Source: Geosporobacter subterraneus DSM 17957
GTDB taxonomy: Bacteria > Bacillota > Clostridia > Peptostreptococcales > Thermotaleaceae
Length of the DNA: 56,965 bases
Reading direction: 5' to 3'
NCBI RefSeq assembly: GCF_900142145.1
Contig: NZ_FQZV01000028.1
Span: forward strand, 1 to 56,965
Position 1 is the stretch's first letter, and each line of letters starts with the position of its first letter. Positions 1-8,752 of this stretch are shown piece by piece. The position numbers were made by a program, and so were the translations under genes. The notes beneath the pieces were generated by a model, which did no database searches, had not been told where the DNA came from, and was given only the letters and a program-made list of their open reading frames with translations.

Positions 1-365
1 ATCATTAATAAATTTAGACATAAGAGCACAACCTTTCAAACAGAATGAATCAGAGCATCCACTAAAAGAAGAACGTCAAACAACCTTGCATTTGAAACGG
101 GTAACACCAAATGGTGGCCCAACCAGCTAAACATCGAATCGTCCTTGTGGAGTGACACGCTTTTTCACGGATAAGCCTCTACTATGGAAGGGATCCAGGA
201 GGAATGCACATCTATCTCTCTGACAAAGAGATTATAGCACGATGTTTAAAAAATTCAATGTCTGGTGTCACTGATTCATCTGAACAATAGATTTAAAGTT
301 GTCAAAGAACATTCGGGTGGGTTTTTGAGCCCTAACCCTATATTTATCTTACAAGGAGGAAAAAA
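1..365. other. Left-edge region without a recognisable gene
   Basis: No open frame of convincing length and no recognisable RNA is present here. Short open stretches lie on the plus strand at about 49-174 and 156-290 and are closed by stops. They read like either chance frames or a decayed gene. The last 15 bases hold the strong ribosome-binding site of the next gene (aaggagg at about 353-359). I see no clear promoter or terminator. Confidence 0.5.
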
Positions 366-809
366 ATGATTCGTTTTTTAGCGATTGGCAAACAAAGCAT
401 TACAAAAATGAAAGACACAATCCTATGTATGAATGCACATTTTCTGACAGATACATCGCAGTCATGGATTTTCAGCAACCCCAGGGCTCAGGAAGGAGTC
501 TGCGAGGTACATATCCATTACATTTCCGCTGAGAACAATAGGAAGATGTTAATGGAGCAGCCCCTATGGAAGGGATATATTCAAAGCGAGGTTCCGGATG
601 AAAAAGCCAGACAGCAGTTGCTGAACCATATTGATCAGGGGATTATCCACGTTATTTTAAATATTCACCAAAGCTATAAATATATGACGAAAGAACTGAT
701 TTCCATGGTATATGGAATTCTAAGCAAGAACCACTCTGAAGTTGAAGAAATACAGATAGATACGTTCATATATACAGAGATCGTAGAATTCGAAGGAAGC
801 AGTATGTAG
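366..809 (+). CDS. Hypothetical protein, 147 residues
   Basis: I do not recognise this protein. The ATG has a very strong ribosome-binding site (aaggaggaaaaaa) just upstream, so the gene is probably real. The product is soluble: no signal peptide and no membrane segment is visible. It has an alternating pattern of beta-type stretches (VHIHYI, VILNIH) and helices, and ends in an acidic stretch with the sequence IVEFEGSSM. It is followed by a clear terminator, so it is probably a single-gene unit. Function unknown. Confidence 0.6.
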   Translation: MIRFLAIGKQSITKMKDTILCMNAHFLTDTSQSWIFSNPRAQEGVCEVHIHYISAENNRKMLMEQPLWKGYIQSEVPDEKARQQLLNHIDQGIIHVILNIHQSYKYMTKELISMVYGILSKNHSEVEEIQIDTFIYTEIVEFEGSSM

Positions 810-870
810 CTGGCAGCCCAACGGGCTCCCATAGGCGGCTTAGTAAATATATAATAAAGGTATACAAAAA

Positions 871-907
871 AGCCATTTATAGGCATCTATAAGTGGCTTT
901 TTTATTT
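871..907 (+). terminator. Rho-independent terminator
   Basis: A perfect 12-bp stem (871-882 with 887-898), loop gcat, followed by a T-rich run. It ends the transcript of the hypothetical gene that stops at 809. Confidence 0.85.
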
Positions 908-983
908 TAGAATTTTATGTTATAATGATTGACATTATGTAAACCAACCTTGACCTGCGAAATATATAAATGGAGGTATTGTC

Positions 984-2759
984 ATGAAGATAAAAATGGA
1001 TAAAAAGTTAATCATTGCTGTACTTCTGATTGTAATAGCAGGTGCTATTGGATTTGTATTATATGTTCAAACAAATGCAAATAGTGATGTTAAAGAAGTA
1101 AGCTATAATGAATTCTTAGAAGCAGTGGAGGCTCGTCAGGTAAGCACTGTATATTTAGTGGATGAAGCGAAAATTAAAGGTATATTCAGTGATGGGACGG
1201 TATTTGTAACCGATAATCCGAGAACTGAAAATTTTAAGGAAATGCTGCTAAAAAATCAGATAAAGGTTGAAGAACATAAGGCCAACGCTACGCTGACAAA
1301 TGCACTGAGCACACTTGGTGTGATCTTGGTTATAGGCGGAATGGGACTGTATCTATCGAAACAAGCTTCAAAGCAGACTTCGAGAGAATTTTCTAGAATG
1401 TCCAATTTTGAGGCCATTCCTCAAGAGGAAGTTAAGGTTACTTTTGCCCAGGTGGCAGGAAACGCAGAAGCTAAGGAAAGCATATTGGACTTAGTGGATT
1501 TTCTTAGATACCCTGAAAAGTATGGTAAATATGGTGCTAGGATACCGCGAGGGGTAATTCTTTATGGTCCGCCGGGAACAGGCAAAACCTTGCTTGCAAA
1601 AGCCCTGGCTGGAGAAGCGGGGGTTCCATTCTATGCGGTATCTGGCTCTGATTTTATTCAGATCTATGCAGGTCTAGGTGCTGGTAGAATTCGAAGTTTA
1701 TTTAAAAAAGCTAGAGAAAAAGGAAAATGTGTAATTTTTATCGACGAAATTGATGCTTTAGGAAAGAAGAGAGATGGCATCAATGGAAACGATGAATCAG
1801 ACCGAACCTTAAACGCGCTGCTAACAGAAATGTCAGGCTTTAATGAAAACGAGGGAATTATCGTAATTGCAGCAACCAACCGGTTGGATACATTAGACGA
1901 TGCATTGCTTCGACCCGGCAGATTTGATCGACAAGTAGAAGTTGGATTGCCTGATGTAAAAGCTAGACATCAAATTTTACAAGTACACAGCCGGCAAAAA
2001 CCTCTTTCTCAAAATATTGATTTAGGAAAATTAGCCCATCAAACTGTTTATTTCAGCGGAGCAGAACTGGAAAGCCTGTTGAATGAAGCGGCAATTTTAG
2101 CAGCGAAGCAAGGCGCTCAGCATATTGACCTAAGTCATATTGATAAGGCTTATTATACTGTGATCGCAGGTGAAGAGAAAAAGGATAGAAGCATGATTTC
2201 CAAAAAGGACAGGGAAATCACAGCATACCATGAAGCTGGTCATGCTTTGGTTACAAAGCTTATAGCACCTGAAAACAGGGTCACGAAGGTTACGATTATT
2301 CCAAGTACGAAAGGTGCAGGGGGTTTTAGCATGAATATACCGCCTGACAGAATGTACAGAAGCAAACAGGAAATGGTTCATAATATACAAATTGCATTAG
2401 CAGGCAGAATCGCAGAGGAAATTGTTTATGGGGAAGAAAATATTACAACAGGAGCCAGCAATGATATTGAAAAAGCCACAGAGATTGTAACGGCAATGGT
2501 TAAGCATTTCGGTATGAATAAAAAAGCGGGAATGATCAACTATGATGTGCTATATGGCGGTAGAAGTGTAGGGATGGATAGTGAAGTAATATCAGAGTGC
2601 AGAAGAATCATGGAAGAATTGTATCAAGAAACGAAGCAGTTGATGGAAGAGCATATGAACATTCTTAAGGAAATAACAGCACTGCTTTTAGATAAAGAGA
2701 CCCTTAATGAAGAAGATTTAAATGAAATAATATTTAGTCGGGAAAAAGCAGCTATATAG
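984..2759 (+). CDS. FtsH-like membrane AAA+ zinc metalloprotease, divergent paralog
   Basis: ATP-dependent membrane protease, 591 residues. It has an N-terminal membrane segment (about 10-28), an extracytoplasmic domain, and a second membrane segment (about 105-124). The AAA+ module has Walker A GPPGTGKT near residue 195, Walker B FIDEIDA, and the second region of homology with LLRPGRFDRQ. The zinc site HEAGH lies near 416, with the third ligand Asp of SNDIEKAT near 494. All catalytic elements are present, so it should be active. The pore loop departs from usual FtsH: the MFVGVGAS stretch reads IYAGLGAG here. It is also shorter than housekeeping FtsH at the C-terminus. The start has a good ribosome-binding site (tggagg). 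It is followed 36 bases later by a cell-wall amidase and is probably co-transcribed with it. The pairing suggests an envelope or sporulation role, which is inference. Confidence 0.88.
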   Translation: MKIKMDKKLIIAVLLIVIAGAIGFVLYVQTNANSDVKEVSYNEFLEAVEARQVSTVYLVDEAKIKGIFSDGTVFVTDNPRTENFKEMLLKNQIKVEEHKANATLTNALSTLGVILVIGGMGLYLSKQASKQTSREFSRMSNFEAIPQEEVKVTFAQVAGNAEAKESILDLVDFLRYPEKYGKYGARIPRGVILYGPPGTGKTLLAKALAGEAGVPFYAVSGSDFIQIYAGLGAGRIRSLFKKAREKGKCVIFIDEIDALGKKRDGINGNDESDRTLNALLTEMSGFNENEGIIVIAATNRLDTLDDALLRPGRFDRQVEVGLPDVKARHQILQVHSRQKPLSQNIDLGKLAHQTVYFSGAELESLLNEAAILAAKQGAQHIDLSHIDKAYYTVIAGEEKKDRSMISKKDREITAYHEAGHALVTKLIAPENRVTKVTIIPSTKGAGGFSMNIPPDRMYRSKQEMVHNIQIALAGRIAEEIVYGEENITTGASNDIEKATEIVTAMVKHFGMNKKAGMINYDVLYGGRSVGMDSEVISECRRIMEELYQETKQLMEEHMNILKEITALLLDKETLNEEDLNEIIFSREKAAI

Positions 2760-2795
2760 CTGCTTTTGCACTTATAATCTGAAGGAGGTGATGAC

Positions 2796-3572
2796 ATGAG
2801 AAGATATTTTGTATGGTTGGCTTTTGCGATGATTGCTTTGTTTGCAGTTGTGTCTGGAGCTTATTTGAAGCCTTTTGAATATGTACCTGACAAACTAGAA
2901 GAAAAAGTTATTCAACAGAAAAAACTTTTGGAACCTTTACAAGGAAAAAAAATCTTAATCGACTCAGGTCATCAGGGTAGAGGAAATCTGCAAAAAGAAC
3001 CGATTGCTCCAGGATCTGCAGTTATGAAGACCAAAGTTTCCCATGGCACCACGGGTGTGGCTACAGGTGTTCCTGAATATGTCTTTACATTGGATCTGGG
3101 ATTAAAGCTGAGAAAGTCCTTGGCAGATATGGGGGCAGAGGTATTTATGATCAGAGAAGATCATAATGTTGATATATCTAATAGAGAGCGGGCAATCATA
3201 GGTAATGAATTAGGGGTTGATTTGGTAATCAAGCTTCATGCAGATGGCGCTGAGGATGAGAAGATTAGAGGAATATCTATACTCTACCCCTCTATGGATA
3301 ATGAACACACAGAAAAAATAGCCAGTGAAAGCCGAAAAGCAGCTGCCTATATTCTGGAAGGAATGGTTAGAAATACGAAAGCTATAAATAGAGGATCGAA
3401 AGAAAGAAATGATATAACGGGATTTAACTGGTCTGAGGTTCCTGTGATTTTAATTGAAGCAGGTTATATGTCAAATCCACAGGATGATCTGTTACTAAAT
3501 GATCCTATATATCAAGAGCTGCTGGTAAAAGGTATAGTTGAAGGTACCAGAGAGTATTTTCTGCATCCCTAG
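2796..3572 (+). CDS. N-acetylmuramoyl-L-alanine amidase (Amidase_3 type), membrane-anchored
   Basis: Peptidoglycan hydrolase that cleaves the bond between N-acetylmuramic acid and the stem peptide. The N-terminal hydrophobic segment (about 4-22) is a signal or anchor. The catalytic domain (about 48-256) shows the zinc-site landmarks DSGHQG, KLHADG and the catalytic Glu in LIEAGYMSN. It is preceded by a strong ribosome-binding site (gaaggaggtgatgac) and lies directly after the FtsH-like gene. It has the size of a CwlC/CwlD-like amidase. CwlD acts on the spore cortex, but the sequence alone does not settle whether this one does. Confidence 0.85.
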   Translation: MRRYFVWLAFAMIALFAVVSGAYLKPFEYVPDKLEEKVIQQKKLLEPLQGKKILIDSGHQGRGNLQKEPIAPGSAVMKTKVSHGTTGVATGVPEYVFTLDLGLKLRKSLADMGAEVFMIREDHNVDISNRERAIIGNELGVDLVIKLHADGAEDEKIRGISILYPSMDNEHTEKIASESRKAAAYILEGMVRNTKAINRGSKERNDITGFNWSEVPVILIEAGYMSNPQDDLLLNDPIYQELLVKGIVEGTREYFLHP

Positions 3573-3592
3573 ATCCCCCGAAAGGGGGATCT
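3571..3592 (+). terminator. Hairpin after the amidase gene
   Basis: Inverted repeat agatccccc/gggggatct around a gaaa-type loop, starting at the stop codon. The T-run that follows is short and interrupted, so it may be a weak terminator or an mRNA-end stabiliser. Confidence 0.6.
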
Positions 3593-3737
3593 ATTTATAT
3601 GACATAAATAGATTATTATGGAATTAAAATAAAGAGAATAGGTCATATTAATTGTCATTAATAAATAAATATGCTATACTAAATCAGTGGGAAAATGGAA
3701 TAAATCATACAATTTTCTAAGTGGAGGTTTATATAGC

Positions 3738-5297
3738 ATGAATATTAGACAAACTATTTTGGCAAAAAAACTGATTGTTAATCCAAGCAATCGTCAGATG
3801 AGAACAATGGCTGCAGATATGGAAACTACAACGGAGTTTGGCAGTCCAAGCTATATATCTAAGATCAAGAATAGAAGTGCAAAGTTTACTTATATTGTTG
3901 ACAATGTACCCCTTGGCGTTGCACAAAAACCAATCAGTGAGGAAAAGGCCTCAATGATTGAGAAGCAAATACTAACCTATTTGGAAGGACAAGAGGTCAT
4001 CCAAATTGACCGGTTAATGGGTATGGGAAGTGCCGCTATAAAGTGCAGATTGTATATAACCAAACAATGGGCAAGAATTGCTATGAAATGGGCAAATACA
4101 CTTTTTCCTCCCATGGAGGGACAATCAGCAATGGAAGCTGACATAGTGTCTATTTATGTACCAGAATTAAATGAGGGGAATATTACCATTTTCGCAGATA
4201 TGAAAAAAAGAGTAACCTATATTACAGGTACCGATTATTTTGGAGAATCTAAAAAATCATTTCTTCGTCAAGCCATGTATATGATGAAAGAAAAAGGTGG
4301 ACTGGGCCTGCATGCAGGCAGTAAAGTGCTTCGAATAAAAAAAGGGGAAGGACAGCTTCAGGATGTTGGTTTTATTCTATTTGGATTATCCGGAACAGGT
4401 AAAACTACATTAACGGTTCACGATCATCATTTAACTGGTGAGGAGGGTGTAGTTATACGCCAGGATGATGTGGTTTTGATGCACGAGAACGGCTATTGCT
4501 TCGGGACAGAGAATGGTTTCTATATCAAAACGGAGGGGCTGGAGCCATCGCAGAAAGTATTGTACCAAGCTGCTGTCAGTGAAAATGCAGTATTTGACAA
4601 TATATGGGTTGGGGAGCAAGGAAAAGTGGATTTCTGTAACATTGATATCACTTCTAACGGTCGAGGTGTTGTCTTGAGGGAAGAAATTGCCATGACGGAC
4701 GAAGAAGTTGATTTAAGTAAAGCCGATAAAGTAATATTCATTACCAGAAGAAACGATATTATGCCAGTAGTAGCAAAGCTTACACCGGAGCAGGGTGCTG
4801 CATTCTTTATGCTGGGAGAATCTATTGAAACATCGGCTGGAGACCCTACGAAGGCTGGCCAGTCAAAACGGGAAGTGGGTACAAATCCATTTATTGTAGG
4901 ACCTGAAGGACTGGAAGGAAATCGTCTGCTAAAAATCCTAAAAGCGAATCCTGATATGGAATGCTATATACTAAATACTGGAAGCGTAGGAGCAGGAAAG
5001 GATTTCTCAGGAGAGAAAATAACGATCAAGATTTCAACTGAGATCATGAAACAAATCGCTAAAGAAGGTATAACCTGGGAACTGGATAAGGATTGGGGTT
5101 ATTTGGTACCTAAGGAGATTGAAGGAATAGACATTAGCAAATACAGACCACAGCAATATTATTCTGTTGAAGCATATCAGGGTTTGGTTGAGAAGCTTAG
5201 AAAGGAGAGAATTAACTGGTTAAAACAGTTCAAAGAGCTGGACCGTGAAATTCTAGAGGTGATTGCCCATTCTGTACCTGAAAGGGCTGCAATATAA
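3738..5297 (+). CDS. pckA: Phosphoenolpyruvate carboxykinase (ATP)-like
   Basis: Catalyses reversible conversion of oxaloacetate and ATP to phosphoenolpyruvate, CO2 and ADP in the cytosol. The protein is 519 residues, the usual size for ATP-type enzymes. The kinase-1a loop GLSGTGKTTL is intact. Also visible are a His in GLGLHAGSK, where the family has its metal-binding His, a paired Lys in GESKKS, the Arg in SNGRGVV, and the LTPEQGAAFFMLGE segment near the adenine pocket. Several blocks differ from textbook PckA (HCSANVG is HAGSKVL here), so this is a divergent clade. A frame extension back to a GTG at 3687 exists, but the ATG at 3738 has the ribosome-binding site gtggagg and is preferred. 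It stands alone, with the ncRNA region downstream. Confidence 0.8.
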   Translation: MNIRQTILAKKLIVNPSNRQMRTMAADMETTTEFGSPSYISKIKNRSAKFTYIVDNVPLGVAQKPISEEKASMIEKQILTYLEGQEVIQIDRLMGMGSAAIKCRLYITKQWARIAMKWANTLFPPMEGQSAMEADIVSIYVPELNEGNITIFADMKKRVTYITGTDYFGESKKSFLRQAMYMMKEKGGLGLHAGSKVLRIKKGEGQLQDVGFILFGLSGTGKTTLTVHDHHLTGEEGVVIRQDDVVLMHENGYCFGTENGFYIKTEGLEPSQKVLYQAAVSENAVFDNIWVGEQGKVDFCNIDITSNGRGVVLREEIAMTDEEVDLSKADKVIFITRRNDIMPVVAKLTPEQGAAFFMLGESIETSAGDPTKAGQSKREVGTNPFIVGPEGLEGNRLLKILKANPDMECYILNTGSVGAGKDFSGEKITIKISTEIMKQIAKEGITWELDKDWGYLVPKEIEGIDISKYRPQQYYSVEAYQGLVEKLRKERINWLKQFKELDREILEVIAHSVPERAAI

Positions 5298-5423
5298 CTT
5301 TATAAAAGGGAATGTTAAAATTTTGAAAAAACGATTTCCTAACCATAATTGCGTAATGTAGAATTATAATACAGAAATATTGAATAATTGCATTTAAATC
5401 CTATTCTCGACCTATAACAAAGC

Positions 5424-5452
5424 TTTTAAAATAAACGGGAATGGTGTATAAT
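5424..5452 (+). promoter_or_regulatory. Candidate promoter of the structured RNA
   Basis: A perfect -10 box TATAAT at 5447-5452. The -35 at 17-bp spacing is poor (TTTTAA, 5424-5429). Transcription would begin at about 5459, just before the base of the RNA stem. Confidence 0.45.
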
Positions 5453-5459
5453 AATCATA

Positions 5460-5640
5460 TATTATTACCTGGGATGTACGTTAAGACCTTGAAATTCAAC
5501 CTACAGAAAACATCCGGGAGTTCGCGTTCCCTTGTGTATGAAAAGCCTCCGTAGAGTGGACTTCAAAAGTAAGGGATAGGGCACCCACCTAGGTGAGCCG
5601 CGGGTGTGAATTTACAGGTAGACGGCATTCTGGGAAGATG
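5460..5640 (+). ncRNA. Structured RNA resembling 6S RNA (ssrS-like)
   Basis: The stretch folds by eye into one long irregular rod of about 170-180 nt. The outer stem pairs 5468-5476 with 5627-5635. The next stem pairs 5486-5500 with 5604-5619 with small bulges. The terminal arm runs from about 5527 to 5577 (TCCCTT with AAGGGA, then AAGCCTCC with GTGGACTT). Between them is a large internal bubble, and its 3' side holds a small hairpin (CACCTAGGTG). Closing stem, central bubble with a 3' hairpin, and terminal arm are the layout of 6S RNA, which binds housekeeping RNA polymerase. It has its own -10 box and no coding potential. The family assignment is inference from shape and size. A different structured RNA class is possible. 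Confidence 0.5.
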
Positions 5641-5688
5641 ATTGCCCTCAAGTAGATGCTAGTTTAGTATTTGCTTGAGGGCAATCAA
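5640..5688 (+). other. Perfect 13-bp hairpin downstream of the structured RNA
   Basis: Arms gattgccctcaag and cttgagggcaatc are exact complements around a loop of about 20 bases. There is no T-run after it. It may be a 3' domain or processing hairpin of the RNA upstream. Confidence 0.6.
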
Positions 5689-5711
5689 TGTATTGATCAT
5701 CAAAATGTAAG

Positions 5712-5744
5712 GACTATCCTGGCGGGAGTCAGGGTAGTCTTTTT
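5712..5744 (+). terminator. Rho-independent terminator of the ncRNA unit
   Basis: Stem gactatcctg/cagggtagtc (10 bp with one G-U pair), loop of 8, then TTTTT. Confidence 0.8.
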
Positions 5745-5968
5745 ATGTAAAAAAAATGGTCTTAAAAAGACCATGAAGGGAAAATATCTGTGATGCAACT
5801 CCATTGTTGCTCGGCTAACCTGATTATAACATAAGTCCTTGTAAAGGTTGTTATAATTATGTAAAAAAGCAGGTCTGGGTTTTTACTTTGATTTAACAAA
5901 AATATAATGGAAAAATTTGTCGAAAATATTATATACTTAAGTCATCACAACAATAAAGGATGGAGTCT

Positions 5969-7189
5969 ATGGAATTAGTATATAAAAGAGATTCTGTATA
6001 TGAGGTTTTAAATGATATTTTGGACAAGCAGGCGATTCGAACGGTATACCAACCGATCATTGACTTAACGAACGGAAGTATACTAGGATATGAAGCCCTG
6101 AGCAGAGGGCCTAGAGGTTCTGTTCTTGAATCTCCGGGGTTTTTATTTGAAACAGCCGATAAATATAACCGCCTTTGGGAACTTGAGTTGTTATGCCGAA
6201 CAAAAGCTTTAGAAAATGCATATAATCTTCCAAAGGCAAAGTTAATATTTATTAATGTTAACCCTGAAGTGATCAAGGATCCTCGATATAAAAAAGGTAT
6301 GACGAAGGAATATATAGAGAGGTATGGTATTAACCCTACTAAGATCATCTTTGAGATTACAGAAAAAACAGCTGTAAGTGATTATAAGAGTTTCAGAAAG
6401 GCCTTAGATAATTATATTAGCCAGGGTTATAAAATTGCCTTAGACGATACCGGTGCCGGCTATTCCGGACTACGGCTTTTAGCAGAAACACATCCGCAGT
6501 ATATCAAAATCGACATGGAACTGGTTAGAGATATAGATAAGGATATCATTAAACAAGAATTAATGAAAACTTTTTGTGAGTTTGCAAAAATAGCAAATAT
6601 GAAATTGATTGCTGAGGGAATAGAAACTACGAATGAATTAAATACACTTATCGATATTGGTGTTGCCTATGGACAAGGTTATCTGATCCATAAGCCGGCA
6701 GAGGGTTTCGTAGAGCCTGCTGCGGGTATTATATGCTCCATACAGCAGCGGTATCATCAAAAAAAATTGTTCTTGGAGAAACAATCTTTTGAAATCAACA
6801 TCGGGCAAATTACTCGATTTGATGATAGTCTACCTGTTAATTCCACTCTGTTTGATGTTTACGAAAAATTTAAGGCAGAAGAACATTTACAGGGGATTGT
6901 AATTACGGATCATGAGGTTCCAATCGGCTTAGTGATGAGACAAAAACTAGATATATACATAGCCTCAAATCAGGCTGTTCAACAGTGGCAGGGAGTGCCT
7001 ATCGACAGAATAATGGAGCAAAATCCCTTAATATTAGAACGATCGATTGATATAAAAGCCACTTGTAGAAAAGCCATTGCAAGGAGAGAAGAAAATATAT
7101 ATGACTATATTATTGTTGTAGAAAATGGGAAATTTTATGGTGTAGTGCCTATAGGAATATTATTAAATACAATCAATGAATTAAAATAA
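5969..7189 (+). CDS. EAL-domain c-di-GMP phosphodiesterase with C-terminal CBS-like pair
   Basis: Predicted to hydrolyse cyclic di-GMP. The EAL domain (about 12-250) has the catalytic set: YEALSRGP, NVNP, EITE, the Asp-Asp pair in LDDTGAGYSG, the Lys of IKID, the Glu of AEGIET and GQGY. It is therefore probably active. The last 130 residues look like two CBS repeats (VITDHEVPIGLVMR and VVENGKFYGVVPI), which would bind a nucleotide and tune activity. There is no membrane segment. An ATG at 5960 is also in frame but leaves no room for a ribosome-binding site. The ATG at 5969 follows aaggatggag and is preferred (406 residues). It is a single gene between terminators. Confidence 0.85.
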   Translation: MELVYKRDSVYEVLNDILDKQAIRTVYQPIIDLTNGSILGYEALSRGPRGSVLESPGFLFETADKYNRLWELELLCRTKALENAYNLPKAKLIFINVNPEVIKDPRYKKGMTKEYIERYGINPTKIIFEITEKTAVSDYKSFRKALDNYISQGYKIALDDTGAGYSGLRLLAETHPQYIKIDMELVRDIDKDIIKQELMKTFCEFAKIANMKLIAEGIETTNELNTLIDIGVAYGQGYLIHKPAEGFVEPAAGIICSIQQRYHQKKLFLEKQSFEINIGQITRFDDSLPVNSTLFDVYEKFKAEEHLQGIVITDHEVPIGLVMRQKLDIYIASNQAVQQWQGVPIDRIMEQNPLILERSIDIKATCRKAIARREENIYDYIIVVENGKFYGVVPIGILLNTINELK

Positions 7190-7216
7190 AACCTTGTATA
7201 GGTTTTATTTTTTTTT
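7188..7216. terminator. Terminator between the convergent EAL and spoVB genes
   Basis: Arms aaaacct (7188-7194) and aggtttt (7200-7206) with a following T-run. On the plus strand it ends the EAL gene. The same hairpin lies at the 3' end of the minus-strand gene. Confidence 0.8.
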
Positions 7217-8752
7217 GAGAATATATTGTAGGGTTCTTCGATTAATGGACCCGGTAGAGAATATTGCAGCTGCATAGGCTAAGATGGCAGACAGAATGCT
7301 TATAAGTATAGAAATATTCGATGCAACATCAAATTTTAAAAGAAGTTGATAAAGATTGAGTAGCATCAAGACCATGATCAAGGTAGAAAAAATTGGCTTT
7401 CCTATATCATTGATGATGTTAGGCTTTAGCTTAATATAATGGTTAAGTGCAACATAATTTAATAGAGATATTGTAAATGTAGATAAAATGAAGCCTAAGA
7501 TAAAGCCTTTTACACCGAAAAGCGGATGGGGAACAAGATAGTAGGTGCAAAATATCTGCAGCAGCATACCAATAAGATAATTGATTGTAGTGATAACTTG
7601 TTTTCCCATGCCGTGCAAAATACCTGAGAGTACATGCTGAAGACTTAAGAAAACCGTTGCATATCCAAGTAAGGATAAGTATTCACCTACATTCCCCTGA
7701 TGGTATAAGAAATTGCAGATCGGGTTTGCAAAGAAAATCAACAAAGCTGTAATTGGAATGGATACCAGCAGTGTCATTCGGATAGCAAGATTTGATTTTA
7801 AACTAAGCTGATGCCAATTCTTTAATGCAACCTCCTCTGCTATCGAGGGTATAATATTAACTACTAAAGCTGAGGTTACAATAAAGGGAAGAAAAAGCAA
7901 AGGCATGGCCATACCTGCCAGTTTACCAAATATAGAAACGGCTTCTTGCAAAGAAAAGCCTGCATGCATAAGTCTCTGTGGAATAAGTGCTGCGTTGATA
8001 GACTGCATAATCACACCGATCATTCTAGTGATTGTGATAGGTATAGATATGTATAGAATCTTGGATAAGATTTCTATATTAGGATGCTTGAAATGTTGAT
8101 AGGTTTTGGTTATATAGGAAGTCTTAAAATCTCCAAATTGAATCACCAGCCATAATAAACCAGTAAGCTCTCCTACCGAGACACCTAATATAGCAATAAC
8201 AGAAGCATATTTGGGTATTAGGGGAGGAAGGAATAATAAAAAACCGATAACAAAGGTGATGCGAAAAACCTGCTCCAATATCTGTGAAGTGCCCGGAGGG
8301 CCTACATTTTTCATGCCATAATAATACCCTCTCATGATGGAGGAGAGCGTTATGAGTGTAATGGCAGGGATCATAGCGATAAGACTAGGATAGACATCTG
8401 TATTTTTAATTAATCTTTCTGAAATGATGTGAGCATTGAAATACAACATAACAGATAATAAGACACTTGTGAAGAGTCCGATAAACATAGATATTCCTAG
8501 TACCTTCTTACAGCCGGTTTTGTTGTTTAGAGAAGAAAAATGGGCAATAAGCTTGGAAACCGCAACCGGAATGCCCGCAGAAGTAAAGGTAATAAATACC
8601 ATAAGAACAGGGAATGCCAAATGAAATATGCCTATAGCCTCAGGGCCGATCATTCTGGATAAAATAATCCGATAGGCGAAACCTAAAAATCGCACGATAA
8701 AATTTACTAAGATTAGAATCATTGTACCATAAAGAAAGGAATTTTTATTCAA
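7205..8752 (-). CDS. spoVB: SpoVB-like polysaccharide/lipid flippase (MVF superfamily)
   Basis: Integral membrane protein of about 515 residues with 12-14 hydrophobic segments along its whole length. The N-terminus (FLYGTMILILVNFIVRFLGF then RIILSRMIGPEAIGIF) is typical of SpoVB and YtgP proteins, which are thought to flip lipid-linked cell-wall precursors. SpoVB is needed for spore cortex synthesis. The frame can be extended to a TTG at 8797 that has no ribosome-binding site. The TTG at 8752, after gaagaggg, gives the usual family N-terminus and is preferred. It is a single minus-strand gene, divergent from the YkuS-like tandem gene. Confidence 0.85.
   Translation of the reverse strand: MNKNSFLYGTMILILVNFIVRFLGFAYRIILSRMIGPEAIGIFHLAFPVLMVFITFTSAGIPVAVSKLIAHFSSLNNKTGCKKVLGISMFIGLFTSVLLSVMLYFNAHIISERLIKNTDVYPSLIAMIPAITLITLSSIMRGYYYGMKNVGPPGTSQILEQVFRITFVIGFLLFLPPLIPKYASVIAILGVSVGELTGLLWLVIQFGDFKTSYITKTYQHFKHPNIEILSKILYISIPITITRMIGVIMQSINAALIPQRLMHAGFSLQEAVSIFGKLAGMAMPLLFLPFIVTSALVVNIIPSIAEEVALKNWHQLSLKSNLAIRMTLLVSIPITALLIFFANPICNFLYHQGNVGEYLSLLGYATVFLSLQHVLSGILHGMGKQVITTINYLIGMLLQIFCTYYLVPHPLFGVKGFILGFILSTFTISLLNYVALNHYIKLKPNIINDIGKPIFSTLIMVLMLLNLYQLLLKFDVASNISILISILSAILAYAAAIFSTGSINRRTLQYILKKK

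Larger units (their letters stand above)
5298..5968. other. Intergenic RNA region between pckA and the EAL gene
   Basis: This 670-base gap has no protein gene. It holds a candidate promoter (5424-5452), a rod-like structured RNA (5460-5640), a 13-bp perfect hairpin (5640-5688), a terminator (5712-5744) and a small palindrome (5757-5774). The rest is AT-rich leader of the EAL gene. Confidence 0.6.

Noticed and set aside
49-174. Frame on the plus strand with the string TGNTKWWPNQLN, like the N-terminus of catalase-peroxidase (KatG)
   Set aside because: Only about 8 residues match, the stop comes soon after, and no further KatG motif follows in any frame. It may be a chance hit or a very decayed remnant, so no gene is called.
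204-290. 28-residue frame starting with ATG after aggagga
   Set aside because: The ribosome-binding motif is only one base from the ATG, the peptide matches nothing I know, and it looks like a chance frame.
674-886. Long antisense frame across the hypothetical gene and its terminator
   Set aside because: It has no ribosome-binding site or known similarity and runs through a terminator hairpin; it is a shadow frame.
929-957. TTGACA at 929-934 upstream of the ftsH-like gene as a -35 box
   Set aside because: No acceptable -10 at 17 bases; the TATAAT at 921-926 lies before it, so it is not a usable promoter pair.
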